The position numbers were made by a program, and so were the translations under genes. This document shows, piece by piece, positions 41,683 to 51,117 of a stretch of 64,000 nucleotides of DNA. The stretch is from Aestuariibaculum suncheonense (GTDB taxonomy: Bacteria > Bacteroidota > Bacteroidia > Flavobacteriales > Flavobacteriaceae): NCBI RefSeq assembly GCF_014596935.1, contig NZ_JACVXC010000008.1, positions 1-64,000 of the forward strand, in the 5' to 3' direction. Position 1 is the stretch's first letter. Every line of letters starts with the position of its first letter. The notes under the pieces were generated by a model. That model worked only from the letters and a program-made list of their open reading frames with translations. It ran no database searches and was not told where the DNA came from.

Positions 41683-44436
41683 ATGTTGAAAAAATTATTG
41701 CTTGTTATAGCATTGTGTTTCACTTCAGGATTATTTGCTCAGAAGTTTACCTTAGAAGGTGTTGTTAAAGATGAATACGCAACAGTGCTGGAAGGCGCCA
41801 CAGTGTATCTCCAAAGTATAAAAGACAGTGTTCCCATGGCTTATGGTATTACTAATAAGAGTGGAGAATTTTCCATTCAGGTAAATGCTGAAGATGATAA
41901 AAAGGCCATTTTCAATATTGCTTATTTAGGTTATAAGCCCTATTTAAAGGACATAGATGTTCCTGTCGGAAATAAACTGGATATGGGTGTTGTGACTTTG
42001 CAAGATCAGGTGGAAGAACTTAATGTGGTGTCTATTGTGGGGAAAGCACCACCCGTTGTGATTAAAAAAGATACTATTGAATACAATGCCGATAGTTTTA
42101 AAACACTTCCAAACGATAAAGCTGAAGATTTATTAAAGAAATTACCAGGTGTGGATATAGACATTGATGGAAATATTACAGTAAATGGTGTAGAGGTAGA
42201 AGCTATAAATGTTGACGGTATGCGCTTTTTTGGTGAAAAGCGCGGTGATATCGCCTTAAAAAATATTCCAAGTCAAGCCATTAGTAAAGTTCAGGTGACC
42301 GATTATAAAACCGATATGCAAAAGTTTACCGGAGAAGAATCAACTTCGGGAACTAAGGAAATCAATTTAAAAATTAAAAAAGGACAGAACAGAGCGACCT
42401 TTGGAGATATTAAAGGCGGTTATGGTACAGACGATAAGTATCAGGCGAATGCGAATCTATTCCAGATGATAGATGGTAAACAGATTGGTCTTATTGCGGG
42501 AACCAATAATATTAATATGTCGCGTGGGTTCAATGCGTTGCCAGATACCGATACCAGTAATGGCTACATCAAATCAGATTTTGTGGGAGCAAACTTTTCG
42601 AAGGGACGTTGGGACGAAACACGTATCAATGCAAATTACAGGTACAGTGAACAAAATTCCGATACAGAGCGAAAAAGTAATAGAGAAACTTTTCTACCGG
42701 ATTTAAATTATTTAACCGAATCGACCAGTAGAGGCTTCAGTGATTCCAATTCACATAATGGTAGTTCGGATTTAAAGTTTGTTATCGAGCCAAAAAACAA
42801 GGCCTCAAAAAGTAAGGTGCAGATTTCTAATGAAACCTCATTTAATACCTTTAATTCTGATACAGGGTCGATGGTTGAAACTCAATCAGAGTATACCAAT
42901 GGCGATTTGGTAAGCGATTATACCAGTAAAAATGAATCGAGCGCGTCAAATTACGATATTAGTAATAATTTTAGAGTAACACCGGTTAGAGGTGGTGGAG
43001 GAAACTACTTTAATATTGGAGTGAATACCGATTTTAGTAAATCTATGTCCGATAGTAAAAAGTATTCAGAGAATGTTTTGTACAATAGAGGAGAAACGGT
43101 TGTGCAAGATCAAATAAGTAATAACGATAGTAATAACAGTAATATTGGTATTGATGCCGAGTGGAGCACGGAATTGTTTGAAGATTTTAGAATTATACCA
43201 AGTTATAACGCCAGAGTGAGCAGCCAAAGTAGCGAGCGCTATATTTATGATTATGATGAAGATAGTCAGAGCTATGATAGTTTTAACGATCTTTTAAGTA
43301 CCGACAGTAAGTACATAGCTACAACTATAAGACCGTCGTTAAAATTACGATATCAGCTTAAAGATTTCCGTTTTGAAGTAGAAGCAGGACATACCACAAC
43401 CTACAGAAGTTATAAAGACCAGATTATTGAAGCGCGTAATTTTAAAGCCGATTTTGAATATTTAACCTATTCAGGACGTATTCGTTACCGCGACCAAAAT
43501 GGTTATAAAAACATTAGTTTAGATTATAATCAGAATGTGAATTTACCATCCATGACTCAGTTACAACCAGTAGAAGATGTTAGTAATATTACACATATTC
43601 GTGTGGGTAATCCGTTATTAGAACCACAGATTAATCATAATTTACGTTTCAGATATCAAAACAATTTGGCGTTTCATAATATCAACATTTCAGGAAATGC
43701 TAATGCCGGAATCACTCAGGATAAAATTATCAACTCAACTATAACCGATAGTGATTTAAATAGGTTAACAACTTATACGAATATTAACGGGGATTATTCG
43801 ATTGATGGAAACGCATCGATTTCTAAATCGATTTATAATAAGAAGACGAATATTAACATCAATGCCGATTTTTCAGCAAGCTTTAATAACAGTCTCTCAA
43901 TGCAGAATGGGGTAAAATTTACCGGACAAACCACACGATTAAGTCCAAAGGTTTCCTTCAGATATGCTTACGATAATAAAATAGACTTAAGTGCACGTTA
44001 TAGCTATTCGGCCTTTAAAAACGTTTATGATACCGATGCTTTTAACGATAATGATTATTTTGTTCAAAATCTAAATTTTGATTCATCGATTTTCATTATT
44101 AAGAATTTATTCATTTCTAATAAAGTATCCTACCGTTACAATAGCCGTGTAGGTGATGCATTTGATGGTGATGCGATATTCTGGAATGCTGGAATAGGTA
44201 TGGAACTTTGGAATAACAAGGCCACCGTTAGTTTGGTAGGTTACGATGTTTTAGGAAAAAATAATGGTTACAGACGTAATGTTACCGAAACGTATATCGA
44301 AGATGTTGAAAACAAAATATTAGAGCAGTATTTTATGCTTAATTTCACTTATAAATTCGGAAGCTTTGCCGGACAACCTATGAATGTTGGTGACCATGGC
44401 AGCCGAGGTGGACGAGGCGGTTATCGTGGTCGCTAA
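41683..44436 (+). CDS. Outer membrane beta-barrel protein with RG-rich tail
   Basis: 917 residues. A signal peptide (to about 19), a CarboxypepD_reg-like N-domain (about 22-110), a TonB plug-like segment (about 125-230, AEDLLKKLPGVDIDIDGNITVNG and INVDGMRFFGEK) and a large barrel region of the OMP_b-brl_3 type. The barrel-closing segment FMLNFTYKF is followed by about 22 residues, glycine- and arginine-rich (SRGGRGGYRGR), unusual after a barrel C-terminus. It lies 89 bp after the receptor and may be in the same transcript or have its own promoter. Function unknown. Confidence 0.85.
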   Translation: MLKKLLLVIALCFTSGLFAQKFTLEGVVKDEYATVLEGATVYLQSIKDSVPMAYGITNKSGEFSIQVNAEDDKKAIFNIAYLGYKPYLKDIDVPVGNKLDMGVVTLQDQVEELNVVSIVGKAPPVVIKKDTIEYNADSFKTLPNDKAEDLLKKLPGVDIDIDGNITVNGVEVEAINVDGMRFFGEKRGDIALKNIPSQAISKVQVTDYKTDMQKFTGEESTSGTKEINLKIKKGQNRATFGDIKGGYGTDDKYQANANLFQMIDGKQIGLIAGTNNINMSRGFNALPDTDTSNGYIKSDFVGANFSKGRWDETRINANYRYSEQNSDTERKSNRETFLPDLNYLTESTSRGFSDSNSHNGSSDLKFVIEPKNKASKSKVQISNETSFNTFNSDTGSMVETQSEYTNGDLVSDYTSKNESSASNYDISNNFRVTPVRGGGGNYFNIGVNTDFSKSMSDSKKYSENVLYNRGETVVQDQISNNDSNNSNIGIDAEWSTELFEDFRIIPSYNARVSSQSSERYIYDYDEDSQSYDSFNDLLSTDSKYIATTIRPSLKLRYQLKDFRFEVEAGHTTTYRSYKDQIIEARNFKADFEYLTYSGRIRYRDQNGYKNISLDYNQNVNLPSMTQLQPVEDVSNITHIRVGNPLLEPQINHNLRFRYQNNLAFHNINISGNANAGITQDKIINSTITDSDLNRLTTYTNINGDYSIDGNASISKSIYNKKTNININADFSASFNNSLSMQNGVKFTGQTTRLSPKVSFRYAYDNKIDLSARYSYSAFKNVYDTDAFNDNDYFVQNLNFDSSIFIIKNLFISNKVSYRYNSRVGDAFDGDAIFWNAGIGMELWNNKATVSLVGYDVLGKNNGYRRNVTETYIEDVENKILEQYFMLNFTYKFGSFAGQPMNVGDHGSRGGRGGYRGR

Positions 44437-44442
44437 AAGAAA

Positions 44443-44491
44443 GACACAAAAAACGTCCGATTACAAGTTTTAATCGGACGTTTTTTGTGTC
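44443..44491. terminator. Terminator with 21-bp perfect stem
   Basis: Arms 44443-44463 and 44471-44491 with a 7-nt loop, starting 6 bp after the stop codon. A and T runs inside the stem allow function in both directions. It isolates the cassette from guaB. Confidence 0.92.
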
Positions 44492-44594
44492 CACTTAACA
44501 CTAAAAGCAATCTTAACATTAATTTAGTTTATTATTATAGAAAATCAACTTAAAAAATGTGTATATTTGCACGCAATTAAAATGTAATTGCATC

Positions 44595-46067
44595 ATGATC
44601 GCACATCAAAATAAAATAGTAGGAGAAGGACTAACCTACGATGATGTCCTTTTAGTTCCAGCTTATTCAGAAGTACTTCCTCGCGAAGTAAATATTCAAA
44701 CAAAATTTACTAGAAACATAACCATAAATGTGCCAATTATTTCGGCTGCTATGGATACTGTTACCGAAAGCAAAATGGCTATCGCTATGGCGCAAGAGGG
44801 TGGTATTGGTGTGTTGCATAAAAACATGACAATTGAAGCTCAGGCTTTAAAAGTTAGACGTGTGAAACGTGCAGAGAGTGGTATGATTATCGATCCGGTG
44901 ACTTTACCATTAACAGCAAAAGTATTTGATGCCAAAGCGGCAATGGCTGAGCATGGCATTGGAGGTATTCCGATTGTAGATGATCAAGGGATGCTAAAAG
45001 GAATTGTGACCAACCGTGATTTACGTTTTGAGCACGATAACAAACGTCCGATTATTGAGGTTATGACAAGTGAGAACTTAGTGACTTCTGCCGTAGGAAC
45101 TTCATTAAAAGATGCTGAAATCATTCTTCAAAAACATAAAATTGAAAAACTACTTATCGTAGATGACAATTATAAGTTATGTGGTTTAATCACTTTCAGA
45201 GATATAACAAAATTAAAACAAAAGCCAATAGCTAATAAAGACGAGTTTGGTCGTTTACGTGTAGCTGCAGCCTTAGGTGTTACTGCCGATGCTGTTGTAA
45301 GAGCTGAAGCTTTGGTAAATGCAGGAGTTGATGCTGTGGTTATCGATACGGCTCACGGGCATACTCAAGGTGTGGTTAATGTACTAAAAGAGGTAAAAGC
45401 GAAGTTTCCAAAGTTAGATGTTATTGTTGGAAATATTGCTACAGCTGAAGCGGCTAAGTATTTAGTGGAGGCTGGTGCTGATGCTGTTAAAGTAGGTATT
45501 GGTCCAGGATCTATCTGTACAACACGTGTAGTTGCTGGTGTAGGATTTCCTCAATTTTCAGCCGTGCTAGAAGTGGCTGCTGCGATTAAAGGTTCAGGAG
45601 TTCCTGTAATTGCCGATGGTGGTATTCGTTACACAGGAGATATTCCTAAAGCGATTGCGGCTGGTGCAGACTGTGTGATGTTGGGATCGCTTTTAGCAGG
45701 TACTAAAGAATCTCCGGGAGAAACGATTATCTACGAAGGACGTAAGTTCAAGTCTTACCGAGGTATGGGATCTGTTGAAGCTATGAAAGAAGGTAGTAAA
45801 GATCGTTACTTCCAGGATGTAGAGGACGATATTAAGAAATTGGTGCCAGAAGGTATTGTTGGACGTGTACCATACAAAGGTGATTTATACGAAAGTATTC
45901 ACCAGTTTATAGGAGGTTTACGTGCTGGTATGGGATACTGTGGTGCTAAAGACATTGAGACTTTAAAGGAAAAAGGACAATTCGTAAAAATTACAGCGAG
46001 TGGTATTAACGAAAGTCATCCACACGATGTAACCATTACAAAAGAATCACCAAACTATTCAAGATAG
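44595..46067 (+). CDS. guaB: IMP dehydrogenase
   Basis: Oxidises IMP to XMP with NAD, the first step of GMP synthesis. 490 residues from ATG 44595, the usual length. The GTG at 44559 lies before the -7 element TATATTTG (44562-44569) and cannot be the start. [21 protein letters not shown] is canonical. The Bateman module of two CBS domains is at about 95-210. The catalytic loop with the active Cys is GPGSICTTR, and the flap includes [12 protein letters not shown] terminator follows. Confidence 0.97.
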   Translation: MIAHQNKIVGEGLTYDDVLLVPAYSEVLPREVNIQTKFTRNITINVPIISAAMDTVTESKMAIAMAQEGGIGVLHKNMTIEAQALKVRRVKRAESGMIIDPVTLPLTAKVFDAKAAMAEHGIGGIPIVDDQGMLKGIVTNRDLRFEHDNKRPIIEVMTSENLVTSAVGTSLKDAEIILQKHKIEKLLIVDDNYKLCGLITFRDITKLKQKPIANKDEFGRLRVAAALGVTADAVVRAEALVNAGVDAVVIDTAHGHTQGVVNVLKEVKAKFPKLDVIVGNIATAEAAKYLVEAGADAVKVGIGPGSICTTRVVAGVGFPQFSAVLEVAAAIKGSGVPVIADGGIRYTGDIPKAIAAGADCVMLGSLLAGTKESPGETIIYEGRKFKSYRGMGSVEAMKEGSKDRYFQDVEDDIKKLVPEGIVGRVPYKGDLYESIHQFIGGLRAGMGYCGAKDIETLKEKGQFVKITASGINESHPHDVTITKESPNYSR

Positions 46068-46089
46068 TTTTAAAGATTATAAATTTAAG

Positions 46090-46117
46090 AACCCGGCAGA
46101 AATTGTCGGGTTTTTTT
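46090..46117 (+). terminator. Intrinsic terminator after guaB
   Basis: 9-bp stem with one G:T pair (46090-46098 and 46104-46112), then a T-run, 22 bp after the stop. Confidence 0.8.
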
Positions 46118-46164
46118 ATGCTTTGACATCTTATTGGTTATCATTTAGTTATAAAAATTATTTA

Positions 46165-46179
46165 TATTTAGTCTAAATA
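46165..46179 (+). promoter_or_regulatory. Perfect 7-1-7 operator (Fur-like)
   Basis: tatttag-t-ctaaata, a perfect 15-bp inverted repeat with a single-base centre. It ends 4 bp before the TTG at 46184, the same offset as the upstream copy at 35257-35271. The 7-1-7 form is that of Fur-type boxes; the downstream receptor supports iron control. Confidence 0.7.
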
Positions 46180-46183
46180 AGTT

Positions 46184-46213
46184 TTGTTTTGTGGGAGTTG
46201 GATGATATATTTG
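46184..46213 (+). promoter_or_regulatory. Promoter of the siderophore receptor gene
   Basis: TTG at 46184-46186, a 19-nt spacer and TATATTTG at 46206-46213: an exact Bacteroidota promoter. The ATG is 33 nt after it. Confidence 0.87.
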
Positions 46214-46225
46214 CATCGCAATTTA

Positions 46226-46240
46226 AAATCAATCTAAATA
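46226..46240 (+). promoter_or_regulatory. Operator half-site in the receptor leader
   Basis: aaatcaa-t-ctaaata: the right half-site tctaaataa is intact but only 3 of 7 positions of the left arm match. It lies between transcript start and ATG 46247, the same position as the 35324-35338 copy. Confidence 0.4.
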
Positions 46241-46246
46241 ATAATC

Positions 46247-48625
46247 ATGTTTAATAAGTTAAGTTTATTCTTGATTTTGGCAGTTCAAATGTCATTTTCA
46301 CAATCTAAAATTATTGGGACAATTCTTGATCCTAATAAAGATACCGTAGCTTTTGCTAATGTTTTACTAACAGGAACAAACATAGGAACGACCACTAATG
46401 AAGCTGGTGTTTTTGAGTTTAATAATCTTTCATCTGGGGCATATACAATCAAGGTAAGTTTTGTAGGCTATAGATCAACAATTAAAACTGTAGTCTTAAA
46501 AGACAACGAGACGTTGAAGCTGGAAATTATCTTAGAAACCGATTCAGATTTAGAAGAAATAGAACTATTTGGAAATCGATTTAAACGTCCGGATAAAATC
46601 GAAGCTCTAACAAGATTACCTCTAGAACCATACGAACAAATTCAGAGTATTTCTATTATTTCCGATAAGGGCATTACGCAACAAGGGAATTTAACCATTT
46701 CTGATGCCACGAAAAATGTGCCTGGGGTGTACACATTTGCAACTTATGGAAATAAGAGAGAGAGTATGTCGTCTCGTGGATTCAGAGGAATTCCAATCTT
46801 AAAAAATGGGGTACGAGTACATTCCGATTTTAGAGGAACAGGTATTTTAACCGATATGCAGGGGGTTGATAATATTCAGGTGCTTAAAGGCGCTGCAGCC
46901 ATCACCCAAGGGGTGGCTACCGATTTAGGAAGTCCGGGTGGTGTTATTAATATTGTCACTAAAACACCTAAATACTATTTTGGAGGAAATGCCGCTTTAC
47001 GTGTTGGTAGTTTCGGGCAGGCTAGAACCACGTTTGATGTTTATGGGCCATTGGCAAAAACCGAAAATGTGGCGTTTAGAATTAACGGAGCTTTAGAGCG
47101 TGCCGATAGTTTTAGAAAAGGCGTGTCGTCTGATCGTTTTTATATTAATCCGTCGTTACAATGGAAAGTGGATAGCAAATCGACGATTACATTAGAAATG
47201 GATTATATGGACGATAGCAGAACACCAGATTTAGGAACAGTAAATTTGGGTGAGAATGATACTAATGCGATTTACGATTTACCTTATGATCAGTTTTTAG
47301 GCTATACCAACGATAAATCACTTACCACCAATAGCACGTATTCTGTGCGTTTTGATCGTGAATTAACCGATAAATTATCTTTAAAAGCCGCGTATTTTAA
47401 ATCGAATTTAGATTTAGATGATAAAGGTGTGAGTTTAGGGTCGGTGGTGAATGATGAATTTGGAGATCCAATTTACAATCAGCGTAAGCGAGGCTATTCG
47501 ATGTCTACCAGAAAAGATGCCAATAGCGTTTTACAATTCGATTTAATAGGAGATGAGTTGAAAACCGGAAGTGTTTCGCATAGTTTTCAGGTTGGATTCG
47601 ATTACAGAACTACAAAATATAGCACGACTTCACAACGTATAACTACGGTAGATACAATTGATGTATTTGCTTCAGTGAATCATTTACTACCGGGTAATTT
47701 ATCTTTCGGAAATGAAACTTTGGCAGGATCTCAATCTAGAGCTATAGGTTTTGTGGCTCAGGATGTGATTACGTTTAACTCTTGGGTAAAAACCTTTTTA
47801 GGTTTACGCTACAGTAAAACACAAACTGATGCCGAAACCGAAACGACTGAAAGTGATGCATTTAATCCGTTGGTAGGGGTTATTGTAACACCAGTTAAGA
47901 ATGCCAACGTATTTGTATCTTATACCAATAGTTCATATCCAAGAACCGGAACACGTTTAGATGTGAACGGTAATCAGTTGGGTAACGAGCGTTTTGATCA
48001 GTTTGAGACAGGGATTAAAACCAATTGGTTAGATAATCGTTTACGTTTCAACTTTACTTTCTTCAAAATTAATAATAAAGATATCAATTTGCCGGTTTAC
48101 GATGAAAACTGGATCGCAACGGGATATTACCAAAAAGGAGGAAATGATGAAAGAAAAGGAGTAGAGGTCGAGTTAAGCGGACATATTTTAGATAATTTAG
48201 AAGTTATAACCGGATATTCTTATATAGACGCGCAGTACAAAGAGCACACCTCGTATGTGTACGGTTCGGCCCCGTTAAATACGCCTAAGCACACATTTAA
48301 TGCTTATGCGAATTATAAATTCAAGCAAAAGTTAGAAGGTTTATCATTGGGAGCAGGTGTTTATAATACCGGAGAGCGACCAATTAATGACTGGAGTTCA
48401 GGAGCAGTAACCCATGAAGGGATTGTGCCAAATCAAAAGCCATTTACTGTTGATGCTTATACACAAGTTAATGCGCAGATAGCCTACAATTTTAACCGTC
48501 ACTGGAATTTTAGATTTATTATGAATAATATTTTCGACGAAATAGGTTATAATGCTTACAGAACAAGTTATATCAACCAAACCGATCCAAGAAATTTTGC
48601 AGGTGTGTTAACATATTCATTTTAA
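46247..48625 (+). CDS. TonB-dependent siderophore receptor
   Basis: 792 residues. A signal peptide (to about 18, VQMSFSQ), a carboxypeptidase-regulatory-like domain (about 20-105), then a plug with SISIISDKGITQQGNLTISDA and SMSSRGFRGIPILKNGVRVHSD, plus IQVLKGAAAITQG, typical of FhuE/FpvA-like siderophore receptors. The barrel ends FAGVLTYSF. It is followed by a PepSY protein after 67 bp, a common pair: uptake receptor plus inner-membrane reductase. The Fur-like operator at 46165 fits iron repression. The ligand is unknown. Confidence 0.93.
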   Translation: MFNKLSLFLILAVQMSFSQSKIIGTILDPNKDTVAFANVLLTGTNIGTTTNEAGVFEFNNLSSGAYTIKVSFVGYRSTIKTVVLKDNETLKLEIILETDSDLEEIELFGNRFKRPDKIEALTRLPLEPYEQIQSISIISDKGITQQGNLTISDATKNVPGVYTFATYGNKRESMSSRGFRGIPILKNGVRVHSDFRGTGILTDMQGVDNIQVLKGAAAITQGVATDLGSPGGVINIVTKTPKYYFGGNAALRVGSFGQARTTFDVYGPLAKTENVAFRINGALERADSFRKGVSSDRFYINPSLQWKVDSKSTITLEMDYMDDSRTPDLGTVNLGENDTNAIYDLPYDQFLGYTNDKSLTTNSTYSVRFDRELTDKLSLKAAYFKSNLDLDDKGVSLGSVVNDEFGDPIYNQRKRGYSMSTRKDANSVLQFDLIGDELKTGSVSHSFQVGFDYRTTKYSTTSQRITTVDTIDVFASVNHLLPGNLSFGNETLAGSQSRAIGFVAQDVITFNSWVKTFLGLRYSKTQTDAETETTESDAFNPLVGVIVTPVKNANVFVSYTNSSYPRTGTRLDVNGNQLGNERFDQFETGIKTNWLDNRLRFNFTFFKINNKDINLPVYDENWIATGYYQKGGNDERKGVEVELSGHILDNLEVITGYSYIDAQYKEHTSYVYGSAPLNTPKHTFNAYANYKFKQKLEGLSLGAGVYNTGERPINDWSSGAVTHEGIVPNQKPFTVDAYTQVNAQIAYNFNRHWNFRFIMNNIFDEIGYNAYRTSYINQTDPRNFAGVLTYSF

Positions 48626-48692
48626 TTAGTAATTGATCACTCAAGGTGTAATCTTTTTAAGGTTGCACTTTAAGTATTTATAGTTTTAAAAT

Positions 48693-49850
48693 ATGTCAAA
48701 AAAAAGAGCCTATAGTTTTAGAACGTTTATTAATGATATCCATCTGTGGATGGGAATCGGCAGTGGTATTATAATTTTTTTAGTGTGTTTAAGCGGCACA
48801 TTTCTGGCTTTTGAACATGAGATAAAAGAGGTTTTTTTAGAATCTATCGAGGTTAAAGAACAAGCTGAAAGAGCTTCAGTACAGCATTTGGTTGAATCTT
48901 TAAAAGCGTCAAATTCCGGATTTGTAACCGGTGTGACTATTCCAAGTGCTTCAAATGAACCCTATAAGTTTTTAGTAAAAAAGGATTTAAAAGAACGTCG
49001 CGGATCGAAAGTATTAGTAAATCCATATACATCTGAAGCCTATAAAGTAGAAAAATCTGGAGCAGATGCTTTTTTAATGGTGATGTTTCGACTGCACCGC
49101 TGGTTGTTATTAGATATTAACATTGGTCGACCCATTGTAGGGGTGGCAACCATTATCTTTTTGATTTTATCCATTTCAGGTCTGGTTTTATGGTTTCCTA
49201 AAAAGATGAAATGGAATCAATTTAAGCAAGGTTTTAAAATTAAAACGAAAGCCAATTGGAAACGCATCAATCACGATTTGCATAATACCTTAGGGTTTTA
49301 TTCTTGTATTTTCATTTTAATTATGGCTATAACAGGTTTGTGCTGGCCTTTTGAGGGCTATAAAGAAGGTTTAGGAAATTTAATAGGCGCTAAAATTTTT
49401 GACAGAGGAAGTTTTGAGTACCATTCAGAACAAGTGTCAGAAACCCTGATTTCCATTGATGAAGCGATAGCTAAAGCGAACGAGGTCTTAAATTATAATG
49501 GAGAGCTTTCAGTAAGTTTTCCAGATAAGCGAAATAACTATTACCGATTTTCTAAAATTGCAGATGCGAACTGGTCGCCGGTAACTTCAGATAAATTATA
49601 CTTAGATACTTCCGGAAAGGTTTTAAATGTAGAATGGTTTGACGATAAACCGTTAAATACAAAAATAGCGTCGTTAATACGACCAATTCATACGGGAGAA
49701 ATTTATGGAACATGTTCAAAGATTATTTATTTTCTTGCTTGTTTAATAGGAACGAGCTTGCCTGTAACCGGAACTATTATCTGGATCAATAAATTGAAAA
49801 AGAAAAATAAGAAAAAGAAGGCTAATGTGGTTTTAAGGAAAAGTGCTTAA
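48693..49850 (+). CDS. PepSY-associated membrane protein (siderophore-iron reductase type)
   Basis: 385 residues with four membrane helices (about 18-42, 150-172, 205-228 and 345-367). The typical pattern is TFINDIHLWMGIGSGIIIFLVCLSGTFLAFE, MFRLHRWLLLD, RINHDLHNTLGFY and RPIHTGEIYG. The paired His residues are proposed to hold haem in related FegB/FoxB-like reductases. It would reduce ferric siderophore in the periplasm or inner membrane after uptake by the upstream receptor. The C-terminus is Lys-rich. A terminator follows. Confidence 0.88.
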   Translation: MSKKRAYSFRTFINDIHLWMGIGSGIIIFLVCLSGTFLAFEHEIKEVFLESIEVKEQAERASVQHLVESLKASNSGFVTGVTIPSASNEPYKFLVKKDLKERRGSKVLVNPYTSEAYKVEKSGADAFLMVMFRLHRWLLLDINIGRPIVGVATIIFLILSISGLVLWFPKKMKWNQFKQGFKIKTKANWKRINHDLHNTLGFYSCIFILIMAITGLCWPFEGYKEGLGNLIGAKIFDRGSFEYHSEQVSETLISIDEAIAKANEVLNYNGELSVSFPDKRNNYYRFSKIADANWSPVTSDKLYLDTSGKVLNVEWFDDKPLNTKIASLIRPIHTGEIYGTCSKIIYFLACLIGTSLPVTGTIIWINKLKKKNKKKKANVVLRKSA

Positions 49851-49883
49851 TAGACTGTTCTAGTCAGGTTTTGAATAAAAAGG

Positions 49884-49909
49884 GGCTTCTGTTTTTCAGA
49901 AGCCTTTTT
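49884..49909 (+). terminator. Intrinsic terminator after the PepSY gene
   Basis: 8-bp stem (49884-49891 and 49897-49904) with a ttttt loop and a T-run, 34 bp after the stop codon. Confidence 0.82.
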
Positions 49910-50081
49910 GTTTACTTTTCTTATTCATAAGTTTTTAGATTTTATATTTCGTTGATTTTATTATCTTTAAGTAAGATAAATTGAAACGTTGTGAAATGAG
50001 TTTTAATTAAAAAGTTGATTTTGACTTGAACAATTAGTAGCGAATTACATCTGACTTATAAAACAATAAAAATTGAAACAG

Positions 50082-50732
50082 ATGAAAGAACACCGAGTAA
50101 CCACAGATTTTTCTACAGGTCAGGCTCAGATTTTTAAAAATCCATTTTTAGAGAGCTTGACCAAAACCAATCCAACCTCCAATATTATTGTTTATGGTAT
50201 TACTATTTTGCTGTTAGCCTATTTAGCTATCGATGTAGTAGGGCTTTCTATTCTTAGTTTCCTTATCTTATTTATTACAGGTTTTGTGTTCTGGACTTTA
50301 GCCGAATATTTACTCCATCGTTATTTGTTTCACTGGTATAACGACTGGAAATGGACACAGCGTTTTCATTTTATAATGCATGGTTCGCATCATGAATATC
50401 CAAAAGATAAAGAGCGTTTACTTATGCCGCCAGTTCCAGGTTTAATTCTGGCGTCCTTTCTGTTTTCTATATTTTATGTGGTATTCTGGATTTTCGGGTT
50501 TTCATCCTTTACTTTCGGATTTTTTCCGGGTTTTTTTCTAGGATATTTAATGTATTCGTTTGTACACCGAGCCATTCACATGAAACGGCCTCCAAAACGT
50601 TTTAAATATTTGTGGCATCATCATAATTTACACCATTATCAGTATCCTAATAAAGCTTACGGAGTGTCTAACACTTTTTGGGATAAAGTTTTTGGTACCA
50701 TGCCACCAAAGCCAACCCGAAAAGAGGTTTAA
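50082..50732 (+). CDS. Fatty-acid hydroxylase / sterol desaturase family membrane protein
   Basis: 216 residues from ATG 50082; the TTG at 50073 would add three residues. A di-iron, integral membrane oxidoreductase with the eight-His pattern: HRYLFHW, HFIMHGSHHEYPKD, HRAIHM and WHHHNLHHYQ. Four membrane segments are visible (about 37-75 and 125-160). The closest model is fatty acid 2-hydroxylase-type enzymes that act on sphingolipid or amino-lipid acyl chains. Substrate inferred only. Convergent with the 78-aa gene next to it, 1 bp away. Confidence 0.88.
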   Translation: MKEHRVTTDFSTGQAQIFKNPFLESLTKTNPTSNIIVYGITILLLAYLAIDVVGLSILSFLILFITGFVFWTLAEYLLHRYLFHWYNDWKWTQRFHFIMHGSHHEYPKDKERLLMPPVPGLILASFLFSIFYVVFWIFGFSSFTFGFFPGFFLGYLMYSFVHRAIHMKRPPKRFKYLWHHHNLHHYQYPNKAYGVSNTFWDKVFGTMPPKPTRKEV

Positions 50733-50733
50733 T

Positions 50734-50970
50734 TTAGTCTTGGAAAACCTGACCGCGATGAGGTTTTAAAGCATCTCGAATGGGCTTCATTTTATCTTCG
50801 TCAACTACCAAATAGGCAATGGCATGCATCTCGTTTAAAATGTCGAAACCGGTTAAAATGTTTTCCAGCTTTTCCAGTTGAACATATTCTTTCAGGTGAA
50901 TTTCGTGATGTTCGGCTGTTTTATGGGCTGCAGGACCTCTAAAGTCCCAAATTAATTTAAGTCTGCGCAT
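50734..50970 (-). CDS. Small conserved-looking protein, 78 aa
   Basis: A short cytoplasmic-looking protein (MRRLKLIWDFRGPAAHKTAEHHEIHLKEYV) rich in His in its first half, ending KPHRGQVFQD. The pattern LKLIWDFRG and the even spacing suggest a small ferredoxin-like alpha/beta fold. No named family is known to me. The ATG start at 50970 is preceded by a 147-bp gap shared with the PPIase operon, so it is divergent from it. Its stop lies 1 bp from that of the hydroxylase. Confidence 0.7.
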   Translation of the reverse strand: MRRLKLIWDFRGPAAHKTAEHHEIHLKEYVQLEKLENILTGFDILNEMHAIAYLVVDEDKMKPIRDALKPHRGQVFQD

Positions 50971-51064
50971 GCGTTTTATGCAATAAAATTGAATGCCGAA
51001 AGTTAAAAAGATATAATGAAAACCACACTTAAAATTTATCTTTTCAAAGCTTGGTTAAAGCAAC

Positions 51065-51094
51065 TTGTATTATAGCATTATATTAGTATTTTTG
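51065..51094 (+). promoter_or_regulatory. Promoter of the periplasmic PPIase operon
   Basis: TTG at 51065-51067, a 19-nt spacer and TATTTTTG at 51087-51094: an exact Bacteroidota promoter, 23 nt before ATG 51118. Confidence 0.85.
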
Positions 51095-51117
51095 TTGCTA
51101 CGGTATAAATTTTTAAT

